In this document: piece after piece, positions 46,372 to 56,167 of the stretch | How the letters are laid out: the number at the start of each line of letters is the position of its first letter | Position numbering within the stretch: the first letter of the stretch is position 1 | Assembly: GCA_018896025.1 (NCBI GenBank) | Contig: JAHIND010000035.1 | Coordinates: 62,001-126,000, forward strand | Length of the DNA stretch: 64,000 nt | Direction: 5' to 3' | From: Pseudomonadota bacterium | GTDB lineage: Bacteria > Desulfobacterota > Desulfarculia > Desulfarculales > Desulfarculaceae | Notes under the pieces: generated by a model | The model's input: the letters and a program-made list of their open reading frames with translations, nothing else | Databases searched by the model: none | Told to the model about the DNA's origin: nothing | Made by a program: the position numbers and the translations under genes

Positions 46372-47159
46372 GCGCCATGGAGCTAAGCGACCTGTGGGTG
46401 GAGCTGCCCGGACCGGGCGGCCCCCGCTCCCTGGTGCGTGGGGTTAGCCTTCGCCTGGAGCCGGGGCAGGTGCTGGGGCTCATGGGCCTCAGCGGGGCGG
46501 GCAAGACCCTCACCGCCTGCGCCCTCAGCGGACTGCTGCCCGCGCCGCTCGAGGTGACGCGGGGCAGGCTGCGCCTGGACGGCCGGGCCCTGGACCTGAC
46601 CCGGCCCCAGGCCTGGCGCGGGGTGCGGGGCCGCCGGGTGCTGCTCTTGTTCCAAGGGGCGGGCGCGGCCCTGGACCCTCTGATGCGGGTGGGTGCGCAG
46701 ATTACCGAAGCCCTGCGCCAGGACCGGGCCATGGCCGCCGCCCAGGCGCGGCAAATCACCGGGCAGGCCCTGGAGCGCTTCGGCTTGAACTCCGACGCGG
46801 CCCGCCGCTATCCCCACCAACTCAGCGGAGGCATGCGCCGCAGGGTGCTGCTGTCCCTGGCCTGGGCCCTGCGCCCCCAGGTGCTCATAGCCGACGAGCC
46901 CACCAACGGCTTGGACGCGGCCAGCCGTGACGAGATGAGCCTGATGTTCACCCAACTCACCCGTGAGCTGGGCGCGGGGCTTTTGCTCATCAGCCACGAC
47001 CTACGGGGCATGGCCCGCTGGGCCGATCACCTGGCGGTGATGGAGGGTGGCCAGGTGGTGGAGCAAGGCCGGGCGGCCGAGCTGCTGAACCGGCCCAGCC
47101 ATCCCCTCACCCGCTCCCTGGTGGAGTCACTGCGCTACCTGGAGGGCGGCCATGCCTGA
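46368..47159 (+). CDS. ABC transporter ATPase, DppD/NikD type
   Basis: A 263-residue ATPase. Walker A GLSGAGKT, the Q-loop LFQGAGAALDPL, signature LSGGMRRRV near residue 155, and Walker B VLIADEPTNGLDA near 178 are present. GAGAALDPLMRV resembles the DppD/NikD Q-loop motif, PxxxLDP. The true start is the ATG at 46368, which overlaps the permease stop; a longer in-frame reading through the permease gene is a shadow. It lacks the long C-terminal extension of some OppD proteins. Pairs with the next ATPase. Confidence 0.91.
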   Translation: MSAMELSDLWVELPGPGGPRSLVRGVSLRLEPGQVLGLMGLSGAGKTLTACALSGLLPAPLEVTRGRLRLDGRALDLTRPQAWRGVRGRRVLLLFQGAGAALDPLMRVGAQITEALRQDRAMAAAQARQITGQALERFGLNSDAARRYPHQLSGGMRRRVLLSLAWALRPQVLIADEPTNGLDAASRDEMSLMFTQLTRELGAGLLLISHDLRGMARWADHLAVMEGGQVVEQGRAAELLNRPSHPLTRSLVESLRYLEGGHA

Positions 47160-47847
47160 GGAGCTGCTGCGCCTGGCCGGGGTGAGCAAGAGCTACCAGG
47201 CCTCGGGACCGCCGGTGCTGGACGGGGTGGATCTGACCATTCGTGCCGGCCAGACCTTGGGCCTGAGCGGGCCCAGCGGCGGCGGCAAGAGCACCCTGGC
47301 CCGCATCGCCCTGGGCCTGGAGCGCGCCCAGGCGGGCACGGTCTTTTTTCGAGGCCGCGACCTGCGGGCCATGGGCCGGGCGGAGCGGCGGGAGTTTCAC
47401 CGCCAGGTGCAGGTGGTGTGGCAGGATCCTTATTTATATTTGCCGCCCCAGTTCAACGTAGCCCGCCTGGTGGCCGAGCCCCTGGCCGTGCATGGCCTGG
47501 CCCCGCGCTCCCAGCGGTCCGAACGGGTGAAAGAGTTGCTGGCCCTGGTGGGCCTGGAGCCCGGCCTGGCCCATTCCAAGCCCCACCAGCTAAGCGGCGG
47601 CCAGTGCCAGCGGGTGGCCCTGGCCCGAGCCCTGGCCTGCCGTCCGGCCCTGCTCATTCTGGACGAGGCCCTGGCCGGGCTGGACACCATCAGCCAGGCC
47701 GGGCTGGTCAAGCTGCTGGGCGGCATTTGCCGGGAGCGAGAGCTGGCCCTGCTGTTCATCGCCCACGACCCCAAGCTGATCAGGCTGATGTGCCAACGGC
47801 AGGCGGAGTTGCAGGGCGGCAGGCTGAGGGAGCGGCCCGTGCCCTGA
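47152..47847 (+). CDS. ABC transporter ATPase, DppF/NikE type
   Basis: A 231-residue ATPase. Walker A is GPSGGGKS, signature LSGGQCQRV near residue 145, and Walker B LLILDEALAGLD near 165. The usual Pro after Asp-Glu is Ala here, a known DppF/NikE-type variation. It starts at ATG 47152, eight bases inside the previous gene. It is the last importer gene; a terminator-like hairpin and the second TonB receptor follow after 250 bases. Length is a little short for the group but complete. Confidence 0.9.
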   Translation: MPEELLRLAGVSKSYQASGPPVLDGVDLTIRAGQTLGLSGPSGGGKSTLARIALGLERAQAGTVFFRGRDLRAMGRAERREFHRQVQVVWQDPYLYLPPQFNVARLVAEPLAVHGLAPRSQRSERVKELLALVGLEPGLAHSKPHQLSGGQCQRVALARALACRPALLILDEALAGLDTISQAGLVKLLGGICRERELALLFIAHDPKLIRLMCQRQAELQGGRLRERPVP

Positions 47848-47969
47848 GCGGCGGGGCAGGCAAAAAATTTGAACGGCCGGTCGAGGTGGCGCGGGCGGTG
47901 GAAGCCGCCCAATTGGCGAGAAGCCGAGGCCATGACTGGCCGTACCTGACCGTAGAAATATAGGGATTG

Positions 47970-48025
47970 GGCCATGAAGGCGCGTGCCTCCCTTTGGAGG
48001 CGCCTTGGTGGCCTTTTGTCTTTTT
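47970..48025 (+). terminator. Terminator-like hairpin before the second TonB receptor
   Basis: Three stacked stems, GGCCA/TGGCC (47970-47974 with 48009-48013), AAGGC/GCCTT and GCCTCC/GGAGGC, form one long hairpin followed by TTTTGTCTTTTT. It lies 122 bases after the importer operon and 72 bases before the receptor start. It can end the importer transcript or act as a leader attenuator for the receptor. Confidence 0.7.
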
Positions 48026-48097
48026 GCCGAGCAAAAGCATCTGGTCCTGCCGAGGCCCATGCGCAAAAACAAAACCAACAGGAGAAGGACCAGGAAG

Positions 48098-50287
48098 ATG
48101 GGTGCAAAAACAAGACTGAAATTATTAACCCCGGCAATGGCGGCAATGTGCCTTATCGCCGCCATGTGGGCGGTCCCGGTTTGGGCCGATGAAGCCACTG
48201 CCGAGGTCACCGATAAAAAAGCTCAAGAATCGGGGACGCAGGAAAAGAACCAGGAATCGTCTCACCGCAAGATATTGCAGCTGGACGAGGTGGTGGTCAC
48301 CTCCGAGGAGTTCCAGGCCGAGTTGGAGACCCCCAACATGGAGGTGATCGACCCGGACCGCTTCCCCATGAGTTTGGGCGGCACCCTGGACACGGTGCTG
48401 GAGCGCCAGGCCGGCATCCAGGTGTCGCGCATCCAGCAAATGGGCACCTCCATTGACGACGACTCCATCAAGATACGCGGCTTCGGGGCCCGGCGCATCA
48501 AGGTGACCCGCAACGGACGGCTCATGAACACCTCGGGCGTGGCCGGCGGCTACTTCATCGACTGGAACCAGATCCCCCTGTACAACGTGGAAAACGTGGA
48601 GGTCATCAAGGGCGTGGCTGATCCCCGCTGGGGCAACGTACTTGGCGGCGTGGTCAACCTGGTGCTCAAACAGCCGCCCCGCGACGCGCCCAAGACCGAG
48701 ATATCGACCCTTTACGGCAGCTACAACACCTGGGGCGTGAGCCTGTGGCACGGCTACAAGCCGGGCCGCTTCGAGTACTCCATCGCCGCCCGCAAGCTGG
48801 ACAGCGACGGCTACCTCTGGAACGGCGAGCAGCGTCTGGCCAACATTGACCTGCACCTGGGCTATGACCTGCCCACCGACACCAATATCTGGCTGGATGT
48901 GCTCTACTCCAAGCAGAAAAAAGGCTTCATCGTAGCCAACCGGGCGAACAAGAAGTACGGCGAGCCGGGCTACAACAGTCCCATTAACCCGGACTACCCG
49001 GCCTCGGACGGCGAAATCATGTACGGCGGCATGGGGGCCTACTCCGAGACGGGAAGCTGGTGGGAAAAGGAGCGCTGGCTCTTTGAGTTGGGCGCCAAGC
49101 AGGACTTCCACCAGTACGGCAACATGGAACTGCGCTATTGGCAGAACTACGGCAACCGTGAGGCCTACAACACCCGCGAGAATCTGGACCGGGTGTTCCA
49201 TAAGAAATGGTTCGACGACCGCTCCTGGGGGCTGGACGGCTCCTACTCCGTGGACATCGGGGACCACACCTTCATGGCCGGGGCCAGCTACGACTACCTG
49301 AAGGACGACGGCGATGAAAACTACCCTGACGACTTTAGGTCTTACTTCCGCAACGGCTACTACGTGGCGGCCAAAAACCTTGGCGCCTACGCCATGGCCG
49401 ACTTCCGCTTCTTTGACAAGAAGTTCTGGATCACTCCCGGCGTGCGCTACGAGAGCTACAACGGCGAAGCCGGACCAGGCGGCGTGGCCGAGGAGATTCC
49501 CGACATCAGCATGGACGGCTGGGCTCCTTCGCTCAAGCTGACTTACAACTACCAGAAGAACGCTTTGGTCTACTTCAGCGTGGCCCGGGCCCTGCGCATG
49601 CCCACCCCGCCGGAGCACTACTGGCACTACGACGCCGATGACGCGGGGGTGGACACCAGCAACCTGCCTTTTGAAAAAGAGGACGGCTTCATGCTCCAGG
49701 CGGGCTGGCGCACCACGCTGCCCACCCGCACCCAGATCGAGCTGTCGCCCTATTACTACCGCATCAAGAACTACATCCAGTTCGACCTGATCAACTTCGT
49801 GGCCTACAACATCGACCAAGCCGACATCTGGGGCCTGGAGTTCCAAATCTCCCAGCAGTTGCCCTACGGTTTCAGCGCCTTTTTCAACTACACCTATCAA
49901 AAGAGCAAGACCGAGGGAGACCCCTTTGTAGACAACTTCGTGGACCCGGCGGACCGGGACTTCGACGAGGTGCCGGGCCTGCCCGAGCACATGGCCAACA
50001 TCGGCCTCCAGTTCAAAGCGCCCAATGGGGCCAAGATCGCCGGTTTCGTGCACATCGTGTCCAGCCAGAAGGTCATCTACAACAACAACACCCTATACAA
50101 CACCGACTTGAGGGTGCGTGAGCAGGACGGCTACACCACCCTGGACTTCGAGGCCAGCTATCCCTTCCTGAAGTACTTCACCGTCAGCGCCTTTGCCCGC
50201 AACATCCTGGACGAGGACTACCAGGAGCGCTTCGGCTATCCGGCGGCCGGGGCCAACTACGGGATGGTGCTGTCCGCCAAGTTCTAG
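48098..50287 (+). CDS. TonB-dependent outer-membrane receptor 2
   Basis: A 729-residue receptor. A signal peptide (MGAKTRLKLLTPAMAAMCLIAAMWAVPVWA) is followed by a TonB box in DEVVVTSEE near residue 66. The plug has DTVLERQAGIQVSRI and KGVADPRWGNVLGGVVNLVLKQPPRD, and the barrel ends GANYGMVLSAKF. I start at ATG 48098 with the purine-rich GGAGAAGGA upstream; an in-frame Met at 47984 lies inside the hairpin. It differs clearly from receptor 1, so it may take a different form of the ligand. A bidirectional hairpin follows. Confidence 0.92.
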   Translation: MGAKTRLKLLTPAMAAMCLIAAMWAVPVWADEATAEVTDKKAQESGTQEKNQESSHRKILQLDEVVVTSEEFQAELETPNMEVIDPDRFPMSLGGTLDTVLERQAGIQVSRIQQMGTSIDDDSIKIRGFGARRIKVTRNGRLMNTSGVAGGYFIDWNQIPLYNVENVEVIKGVADPRWGNVLGGVVNLVLKQPPRDAPKTEISTLYGSYNTWGVSLWHGYKPGRFEYSIAARKLDSDGYLWNGEQRLANIDLHLGYDLPTDTNIWLDVLYSKQKKGFIVANRANKKYGEPGYNSPINPDYPASDGEIMYGGMGAYSETGSWWEKERWLFELGAKQDFHQYGNMELRYWQNYGNREAYNTRENLDRVFHKKWFDDRSWGLDGSYSVDIGDHTFMAGASYDYLKDDGDENYPDDFRSYFRNGYYVAAKNLGAYAMADFRFFDKKFWITPGVRYESYNGEAGPGGVAEEIPDISMDGWAPSLKLTYNYQKNALVYFSVARALRMPTPPEHYWHYDADDAGVDTSNLPFEKEDGFMLQAGWRTTLPTRTQIELSPYYYRIKNYIQFDLINFVAYNIDQADIWGLEFQISQQLPYGFSAFFNYTYQKSKTEGDPFVDNFVDPADRDFDEVPGLPEHMANIGLQFKAPNGAKIAGFVHIVSSQKVIYNNNTLYNTDLRVREQDGYTTLDFEASYPFLKYFTVSAFARNILDEDYQERFGYPAAGANYGMVLSAKF

Positions 50288-50297
50288 ACCAAACAAA

Positions 50298-50327
50298 CGG
50301 CCCGGACCGAGTCACCGGTCCGGGCCG
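50298..50327. terminator. Bidirectional hairpin between receptor 2 and the Liv binding protein
   Basis: A 12-bp perfect stem (50298-50309 with 50316-50327) lies between two converging genes. On the minus strand it is followed by GTTTGTTTGGTC, which can serve as a U tract. The preceding TAGACCAAACAAA is the same as that before the hairpin after the porin gene at 30.2 kb. Confidence 0.75.
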
Positions 50328-50414
50328 CTGATTATGCGGGCTGCTTCCTGGGTAGGGACCCACCCGGCAATCCCCGGGCGGGCCTCATCCCAAGATAATT
50401 TGCAGCGTTAGGCT

Positions 50415-51575
50415 TTAGTCCTGCAGGACCTTCTCGCCCTGGGCCCGGCCCAGGATCTCGTACTTGCCGTCCTTGACCTGAATCAGGAACTCGTCCAGCA
50501 CGATCTGGTTGTTCTTGTCGAAGTAGATGTCGCGGCCCTGCACGCTGGGGTACTTGACCTTGGTCAGGGCGTCGCGCACCGCCGCCGGAGCGGTGCTCTT
50601 GGCCAGCGCCATGGCCTTGGCCACGATGTACACCGTCTCATAGCCGCTCATGGCGAACTTGTCCGGCACCTCTTTGTAGGCCTTCTGGTAGGCCTCCACG
50701 AACTTCTTGTTGGCCGGGGTGTCGATGTTGGGCACGTAGCGGGTGGGGCCGGCCAGGCCGTTGGAGTTGGCGCCGGTCAGCTTCATGAAGTCGGGGTTGA
50801 AGTAGGCGCTGGTGGGGTCCAACAGGCGAACTTGTTTGGTCAGGCCGATCTCGGCCATCTGGTTGGTGGCCACGGAGTGCTCGGCGGTGTTGGCGATCAA
50901 GGCGATTCCGTCAGGCTTCTTGGCGCGGATCTTGGTGAGCAGGGTGTAGTAGTCGGTGGCGCCCTGGGGGTGATACTCCACCGCCACGACCTCGCCGCCT
51001 TCCTTCTTCACCAAGGCGCTAAGCGACTCCACGCCGCCCCGGCCATAGTCGTCGTTGCGGGCCAGGAAAGCCCAGCGCTTGATCTTCAGGGAATTGATGG
51101 CCTCCTTGACAAAGGCGCGGGCCATCATGTCGGAGTTGTCGCAGTTGCGGAAGATCCACTGGTTGCCCTGCTTGGTGATGGGCGGGGCGATGGAGATGGG
51201 GGTGATCTGGGGCACCTTGTTGCGCTTGGCCACCTCGGCGTCGGCCAGGGTGGAGGTGCTGCAGAAGTCGCCGATGACCACGGACACCTTGTCGCGGGTC
51301 ATGAGCTTTTCCACCGCCGCCACGGACATGCGCGGGTTGCAGGTGCTGTCTTCCTTGACGATCTCGATGGGCATCTTCTGGCCGTTGAAGTCGATGCCGC
51401 CGGCGGCGTTGATCTGCTTCACCGCCAGGTCGATGCCGTTGAAGGTGCGGGTGCCGTCGGAGCCCACCGGACCGGAGAAGGGCAGGACCACGCCTACTTT
51501 CACCGGTCCCGCCGCCCAGGCCGCCGTGGCCATGAGGGCTATGATAGCCGTCGTCAAAATCGCTATTTTCTTCAT
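50415..51575 (-). CDS. Liv-type ABC importer substrate-binding protein (LivK-like) 2
   Basis: A 386-residue type I periplasmic binding protein. It has a signal peptide (MKKIAILTTAIIALMATAAWA) and a GPVKVGVVLPFSGPVGSDGTRTFNG opening. The interdomain region includes VVIGDFCSTSTLADAEVAKRNKVPQITP near residue 90. AGAGGAGA precedes the ATG at 51575. It is the last gene of the amide-linked Liv operon, 91 bases after the small secreted protein. Relatives bind amides, urea or amino acids. The linked amidase and nitrilase genes make a short amide or nitrile-derived ligand likely. Confidence 0.9.
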   Translation of the reverse strand: MKKIAILTTAIIALMATAAWAAGPVKVGVVLPFSGPVGSDGTRTFNGIDLAVKQINAAGGIDFNGQKMPIEIVKEDSTCNPRMSVAAVEKLMTRDKVSVVIGDFCSTSTLADAEVAKRNKVPQITPISIAPPITKQGNQWIFRNCDNSDMMARAFVKEAINSLKIKRWAFLARNDDYGRGGVESLSALVKKEGGEVVAVEYHPQGATDYYTLLTKIRAKKPDGIALIANTAEHSVATNQMAEIGLTKQVRLLDPTSAYFNPDFMKLTGANSNGLAGPTRYVPNIDTPANKKFVEAYQKAYKEVPDKFAMSGYETVYIVAKAMALAKSTAPAAVRDALTKVKYPSVQGRDIYFDKNNQIVLDEFLIQVKDGKYEILGRAQGEKVLQD

Positions 51576-52036
51576 GTATCTTTCTCCTCTGCTGTGTGTG
51601 CTCAGTGAGAGCCGATTTTCTGAAACCGCCAACCAATAAGAGCCGGCCGTTGACCGGCGCGAAAATCTATAAAAGCAGCGACATTTTCTGGATGCGCGCG
51701 CTCAGGGGGGTGAGGGGCTCTATTTTTGCGCCGGTCAACTCCACCCGCCAGGGCACCTCCACCGGAGCCAGGCCGATTTCCTGGTAGGCGTAGACCACCC
51801 GGTACACGCCGTGCCCCAGCTTTTCGGCCCGCCAGCCCAACACCCCGATGCCCCGGTTGGACTGGGGCTTCCATTGGCGCATGTTCAGCTCCATCAGGCT
51901 GCCGATGGTCTCGGGCCCGCCTTGTTGGCCGCCATAGCTCTCCACCAGGCGGCAGGCCCGCGCCCCGTCGGGGTCCGGGGACGCCGCCGGGGCGGCCACC
52001 ACGGCCGAGGCCCCAAGCAGGCAGCAAAGAATGAAG

Positions 52037-52733
<697 letters not shown>

Positions 52734-52741
<8 letters not shown>

Positions 52742-53501
52742 TGGCCTGCCTCCCCAGATACACCTCGATCACCTTGGGGTTGGCGCGGATATCCTCCGGC
52801 TTCCCCTCGGCGATGAGCTCGCCGTAGTCCAGGACGAAAACCCGCTCGGAAATGTTCATCACCAGGCGCATGTTGTGCTCCACCAGGCCCACGGTGATTC
52901 CGGTCTCCTGGATTTTGCGGATGGTCCCCAGCATGCGCAGGGACTCCATGGGGTTCATGCCCGCGGCGGGCTCGTCCAACAGAAGAAGCTTGGGCTCCAC
53001 GGCCAGGGCTATGGCGATGTTCAGAAGTTTCTGTTCGCCGTAGGGCAGGTTCTGGGTGATGAGGTCCTGCTTGTCGGCCATACCCATGAATTCCAGAATC
53101 TCCAGGGCGTTCTCGCGCTTTTTCTCCCGCTGCTCGCGGGCGGCGCTGGTGGCCAGTAACGACTGCCACAAGGTAGTGTGGTCGTGAAGGTGGTTGCCGA
53201 TCATCACCGCCTCCAGCACGGTGAGGTCGCGGAATATCTTGGTCTGCTGAAAGGTGCGCACCACGCCCAATTGGGCGATGTCCGAGGTGGGCAGATGGCT
53301 CATCTCGGTGCCTTGAAAACGCACCGAGCCCGAGTCGGCCCGGGTAACCCCGGTGATAAGGTCGAACAGCGTGGTTTTGCCCGCCCCGTTGGGGCCGATG
53401 ATGCTGACGATCTCGCCTTCCTGGATGCTCAGGCTGATGTCGCTGTTGGCGTCCACGCCACCGTAGGACTTCGATAGATTGCTGATCTTTAGAAAATCCA
53501 T
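52734..53501 (-). CDS. livG: Branched-chain amino acid-type ABC ATPase LivG 2
   Basis: A 255-residue LivG-type ATPase with Walker A GPNGAGKT near residue 38, signature-region LPYGEQKLLNIAIALA near 150 (the Liv variant of LSGGQ), and Walker B LLLLDEPAAGMNP near 175. HNMRLV follows near 207 with the switch His. It overlaps livF by eight bases and follows livM by 15. It powers the LivH/LivM pair of the amide operon. Confidence 0.93.
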
Positions 53502-53516
53502 GATTCTTTCCGCCGC

Positions 53517-54473
53517 CTAATTTCCCAGCGGTGCGCCGCGCTGCTTGAACTGGTCCACGAAGCCCACGATGCCCTTGGGCAGGAAGATGACCACCATCAT
53601 CAGCATCAGGCCATAGATGACGAACTGAAGGTCCCCGGCGAAGCGCAGCACCTCGGGCAGGCCGGTGAGGATTACCGCGCCGATTAGCGGCCCAACTATG
53701 GTTCCCCGTCCGCCGATGATCACCATGGTCACCAGGTAGATGGATTCGCTCAGGGTGAAGGAATCGGGGCTGATGAACATGGTGTAGTGGGCGTATAGGC
53801 TCCCCGCCGCGCCCGCCAGGGCGGTGCTGATGACAAAGGCCAGCATGCGGCAGTTGCGGGGCTGCACCCCCAGGGAGGCGGCCAACAGGGAATCCTCCCT
53901 GGTGGCTATGAAGGCCTCGCCGAATTTGTAGCGCAACAGGTTGCGCACCAGGATCAACACCACGATCATCACCGCGAAGGCCAGGTAAAAGAAGGGAAGC
54001 TTGTCGCCGAAGGAGATGCTCCAGCCGAAAAGGTCCAGGGTGCCCGGCGAGGGGATGCCCGGTAGGCCCATGGGGCCGCGGGTAAGGTCCACCAGGTTGA
54101 TGATAAGCAGCACCACGATACCCTGGAAACCCAGGGTGGCGATGGCGAAGTAGTGCCCGCTCAGGCGCAGGGCCGGGATGCCGATGATGAAGCCCATGAT
54201 CCCGGCGGAGACCACCGACAGGGGGAAGGCCAGCACGAAAGGAAGGCCAACCTTGACCATGAGCAGGGCCGAGGTGTAGGCCCCGATGCCATAGAAGGCG
54301 CCGTGGGCCAGGGAAAGCTCCCCAATGTAGCCCAAGATGATGCCCAGGCTCACCGCCAGGATGATGTTGATCACCGCGGCGATCATGATGTGCTGGTAAA
54401 AGGCCTCGTTGAACACCAGGGGCATGGCCAGCGCGGCCAGGATGAGAACCCCTTTGGGGGCTAACCTACGCAC
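53517..54473 (-). CDS. livM: Branched-chain amino acid-type ABC permease LivM 2
   Basis: A 318-residue permease. It shows ILGYIGELSLAHGAFYGIGAYTSALLMVK near residue 46, the LivM helix with its HGAF turn, and the coupling loop RYKFGEAFIATREDSLLAASLGVQ near 190. The C-terminus is TGLPEVLRFAGDLQFVIYGLMLMMVVIFLPKGI. It overlaps livH by eight bases at its start. Normal length for the family. Confidence 0.92.
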   Translation of the reverse strand: MRRLAPKGVLILAALAMPLVFNEAFYQHIMIAAVINIILAVSLGIILGYIGELSLAHGAFYGIGAYTSALLMVKVGLPFVLAFPLSVVSAGIMGFIIGIPALRLSGHYFAIATLGFQGIVVLLIINLVDLTRGPMGLPGIPSPGTLDLFGWSISFGDKLPFFYLAFAVMIVVLILVRNLLRYKFGEAFIATREDSLLAASLGVQPRNCRMLAFVISTALAGAAGSLYAHYTMFISPDSFTLSESIYLVTMVIIGGRGTIVGPLIGAVILTGLPEVLRFAGDLQFVIYGLMLMMVVIFLPKGIVGFVDQFKQRGAPLGN

Positions 54474-55350
54474 GGGCCCCTCCCTTGCTTCCGAAGATGC
54501 CGGTGGGCTTGGTCAGCAGCACCAGGATCATGATGGAGAATCCGATGATGTCCAGGAACTCGGCGGGCATCACCGCGCCGGCCAGGGTTTCCAAAAGACC
54601 CAGGCCCAGGCCCGCCACGATGGAGCCGGTGATGCTGCCCATGCCGCCCACCACCACCACGATGAAGGCCTTGACGATGATGTGGATGCCCATGGCCGGT
54701 TCGGTGACGAACATGGCCCCCACCAGGGCCCCGGCGATTCCCGCCAGCATGGAGCCGATGAGGAAGGTCGAGGCGAACACCCGGTCGGTGTTGACCCCCA
54801 CGATGCGCGCGGCGGTGAAGTTCTGGGCCGTGGCCCGCATCTGGTTGCCCAGGGAAGAGTACTTTACGAAGTAGGCCAGCAGGGCCACCAACAGGACGGC
54901 CACCAGGACCACCAGCAGCCGCTGGGTGGTGAGGTAGACGTTGGCGAAATGGATGACCTGTTTCATGTAGGGAGAGGGGATGCGCCTGAGGTCCGGGCCG
55001 AAGATGAAGTTGATGCCGTAAAGCAGGAAGGTGGACAGCCCCACGGTGACCAGCACGTAGTTGATGGGGTGGGGGTCACGCCGCCTCAGGGAGCGGATGA
55101 TGACCCTTTCGGTGATCAGGCCGAAGATGCCCACGATCACCGCCGTGGCCACGATGGCCAGCGGATAAGGCAGCCCCAGGTGGCTGACGCACAAAAAGGC
55201 TACAAAAGCCCCGATCATGTAAAACTCGCCGTGGGCGAAGTTGACCACGTCGATGATGCCGAATATCAGGGTCAGGCCCAGGGCCACCAGCACGTAGATG
55301 CTGCCCAGAACGATCCCGTTGATAATGAGTTGGGGGATGAATTCAATCAT
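54466..55350 (-). CDS. livH: Branched-chain amino acid-type ABC permease LivH 2
   Basis: A 294-residue permease opening MIEFIPQLIINGIVLGSIYVLVALGLTLIFGI, followed by VVNFAHGEFYMIGAFVAFL. The coupling stretch MRATAQNFTAARIVGVNTDRV lies near residue 185. I start at the ATG at 55350, seven bases after the nitrilase stop; an in-frame ATG at 55377 would overlap that gene and add a charged tail. With LivM it forms the channel of the amide-linked importer. Confidence 0.92.
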   Translation of the reverse strand: MIEFIPQLIINGIVLGSIYVLVALGLTLIFGIIDVVNFAHGEFYMIGAFVAFLCVSHLGLPYPLAIVATAVIVGIFGLITERVIIRSLRRRDPHPINYVLVTVGLSTFLLYGINFIFGPDLRRIPSPYMKQVIHFANVYLTTQRLLVVLVAVLLVALLAYFVKYSSLGNQMRATAQNFTAARIVGVNTDRVFASTFLIGSMLAGIAGALVGAMFVTEPAMGIHIIVKAFIVVVVGGMGSITGSIVAGLGLGLLETLAGAVMPAEFLDIIGFSIMILVLLTKPTGIFGSKGGARA

Positions 55351-55357
55351 GTTCGCA

Positions 55358-56167
55358 CTATCGCGCCGTCGCCGCATAAAGCGACGGGCAGCGGTCTTCC
55401 CAAAGGTCTACTTCATATTCGCCCGGTATCTTGACCATGCGCTTGTTTTGGGCGAGCGATAGGTCCAGCTCGGCCTGGATCACCCCTTCTTCAGCACCTT
55501 GCAGGCTGGCGGTCGGGTTGCCCTCCGGATCGATGATCGCCGAGCGGCCGATGAACTCGACGCCCCGCTCGGTGCCCACCCGGTTGGAGGAGACGATCCA
55601 CACCCGGTTTTCCGCCGCCCTGGCGGGCAGCAGCACGGTGGGGATCACCGTGGCCCCGCTGGGCCAGTTGCTCAGGCCGATGAGTAGGTCCGCCCCCTGG
55701 AGGGCCAGACATCGGGCCACCTCCGGGAAGCGCCACTCATAGCAGATGGCCAGGCCCACCTTGCCCAGGGGGGTGTCGAACAGGCCCAAGCGATCACCGG
55801 GAGTGGCAAAGCGGTCAAGGCCGATGTAGGGCATGTGGGTCTTGCGGTACAGGTGCACCTCGCCTTGGCCGGTGACGAAAACCGCGGAGTTGTAAAGCTT
55901 CCCGCCCTGCTTCTCCAAGAGGCCCACGGCCAGGCAGCGCCCGTGCTCCTTGGCCACGGCGACAAGCTCGTCTACAAAGGGGCCGGGTATGGGGTCCGCG
56001 TAGGGCAGGGCTTCCTCGACGGAGGTGAAGGCGTAGCCCGAATTGGCGCACTCGGGAAACACCACCAGGTCCGCCTGGGTCTCCCGGGCCAGCTTCAGGA
56101 TATTGGCTTTGTTGTCCTCCGGACGCGCCAGGGCCACGTCCATCTGGACCGCAGCGGCTTTCACCAT
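55358..56167 (-). CDS. Carbon-nitrogen hydrolase (nitrilase superfamily)
   Basis: A 269-residue amidase-type hydrolase with the full Glu-Lys-Cys triad: Glu in VVFPECANSGYAF near residue 42, Lys in YRKTHMPYIGL near 110, and Cys in LAICYEWRFPEVAR near 145. Such enzymes act on amides, nitriles or N-carbamoyl compounds. I start at the ATG at 56167, with AGGAGGTG upstream and overlap with the acetamidase stop. It is followed by livH. Together with the acetamidase it should release ammonia from the imported amide. Ester or carbamoyl substrates remain possible. Confidence 0.93.
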   Translation of the reverse strand: MVKAAAVQMDVALARPEDNKANILKLARETQADLVVFPECANSGYAFTSVEEALPYADPIPGPFVDELVAVAKEHGRCLAVGLLEKQGGKLYNSAVFVTGQGEVHLYRKTHMPYIGLDRFATPGDRLGLFDTPLGKVGLAICYEWRFPEVARCLALQGADLLIGLSNWPSGATVIPTVLLPARAAENRVWIVSSNRVGTERGVEFIGRSAIIDPEGNPTASLQGAEEGVIQAELDLSLAQNKRMVKIPGEYEVDLWEDRCPSLYAATAR

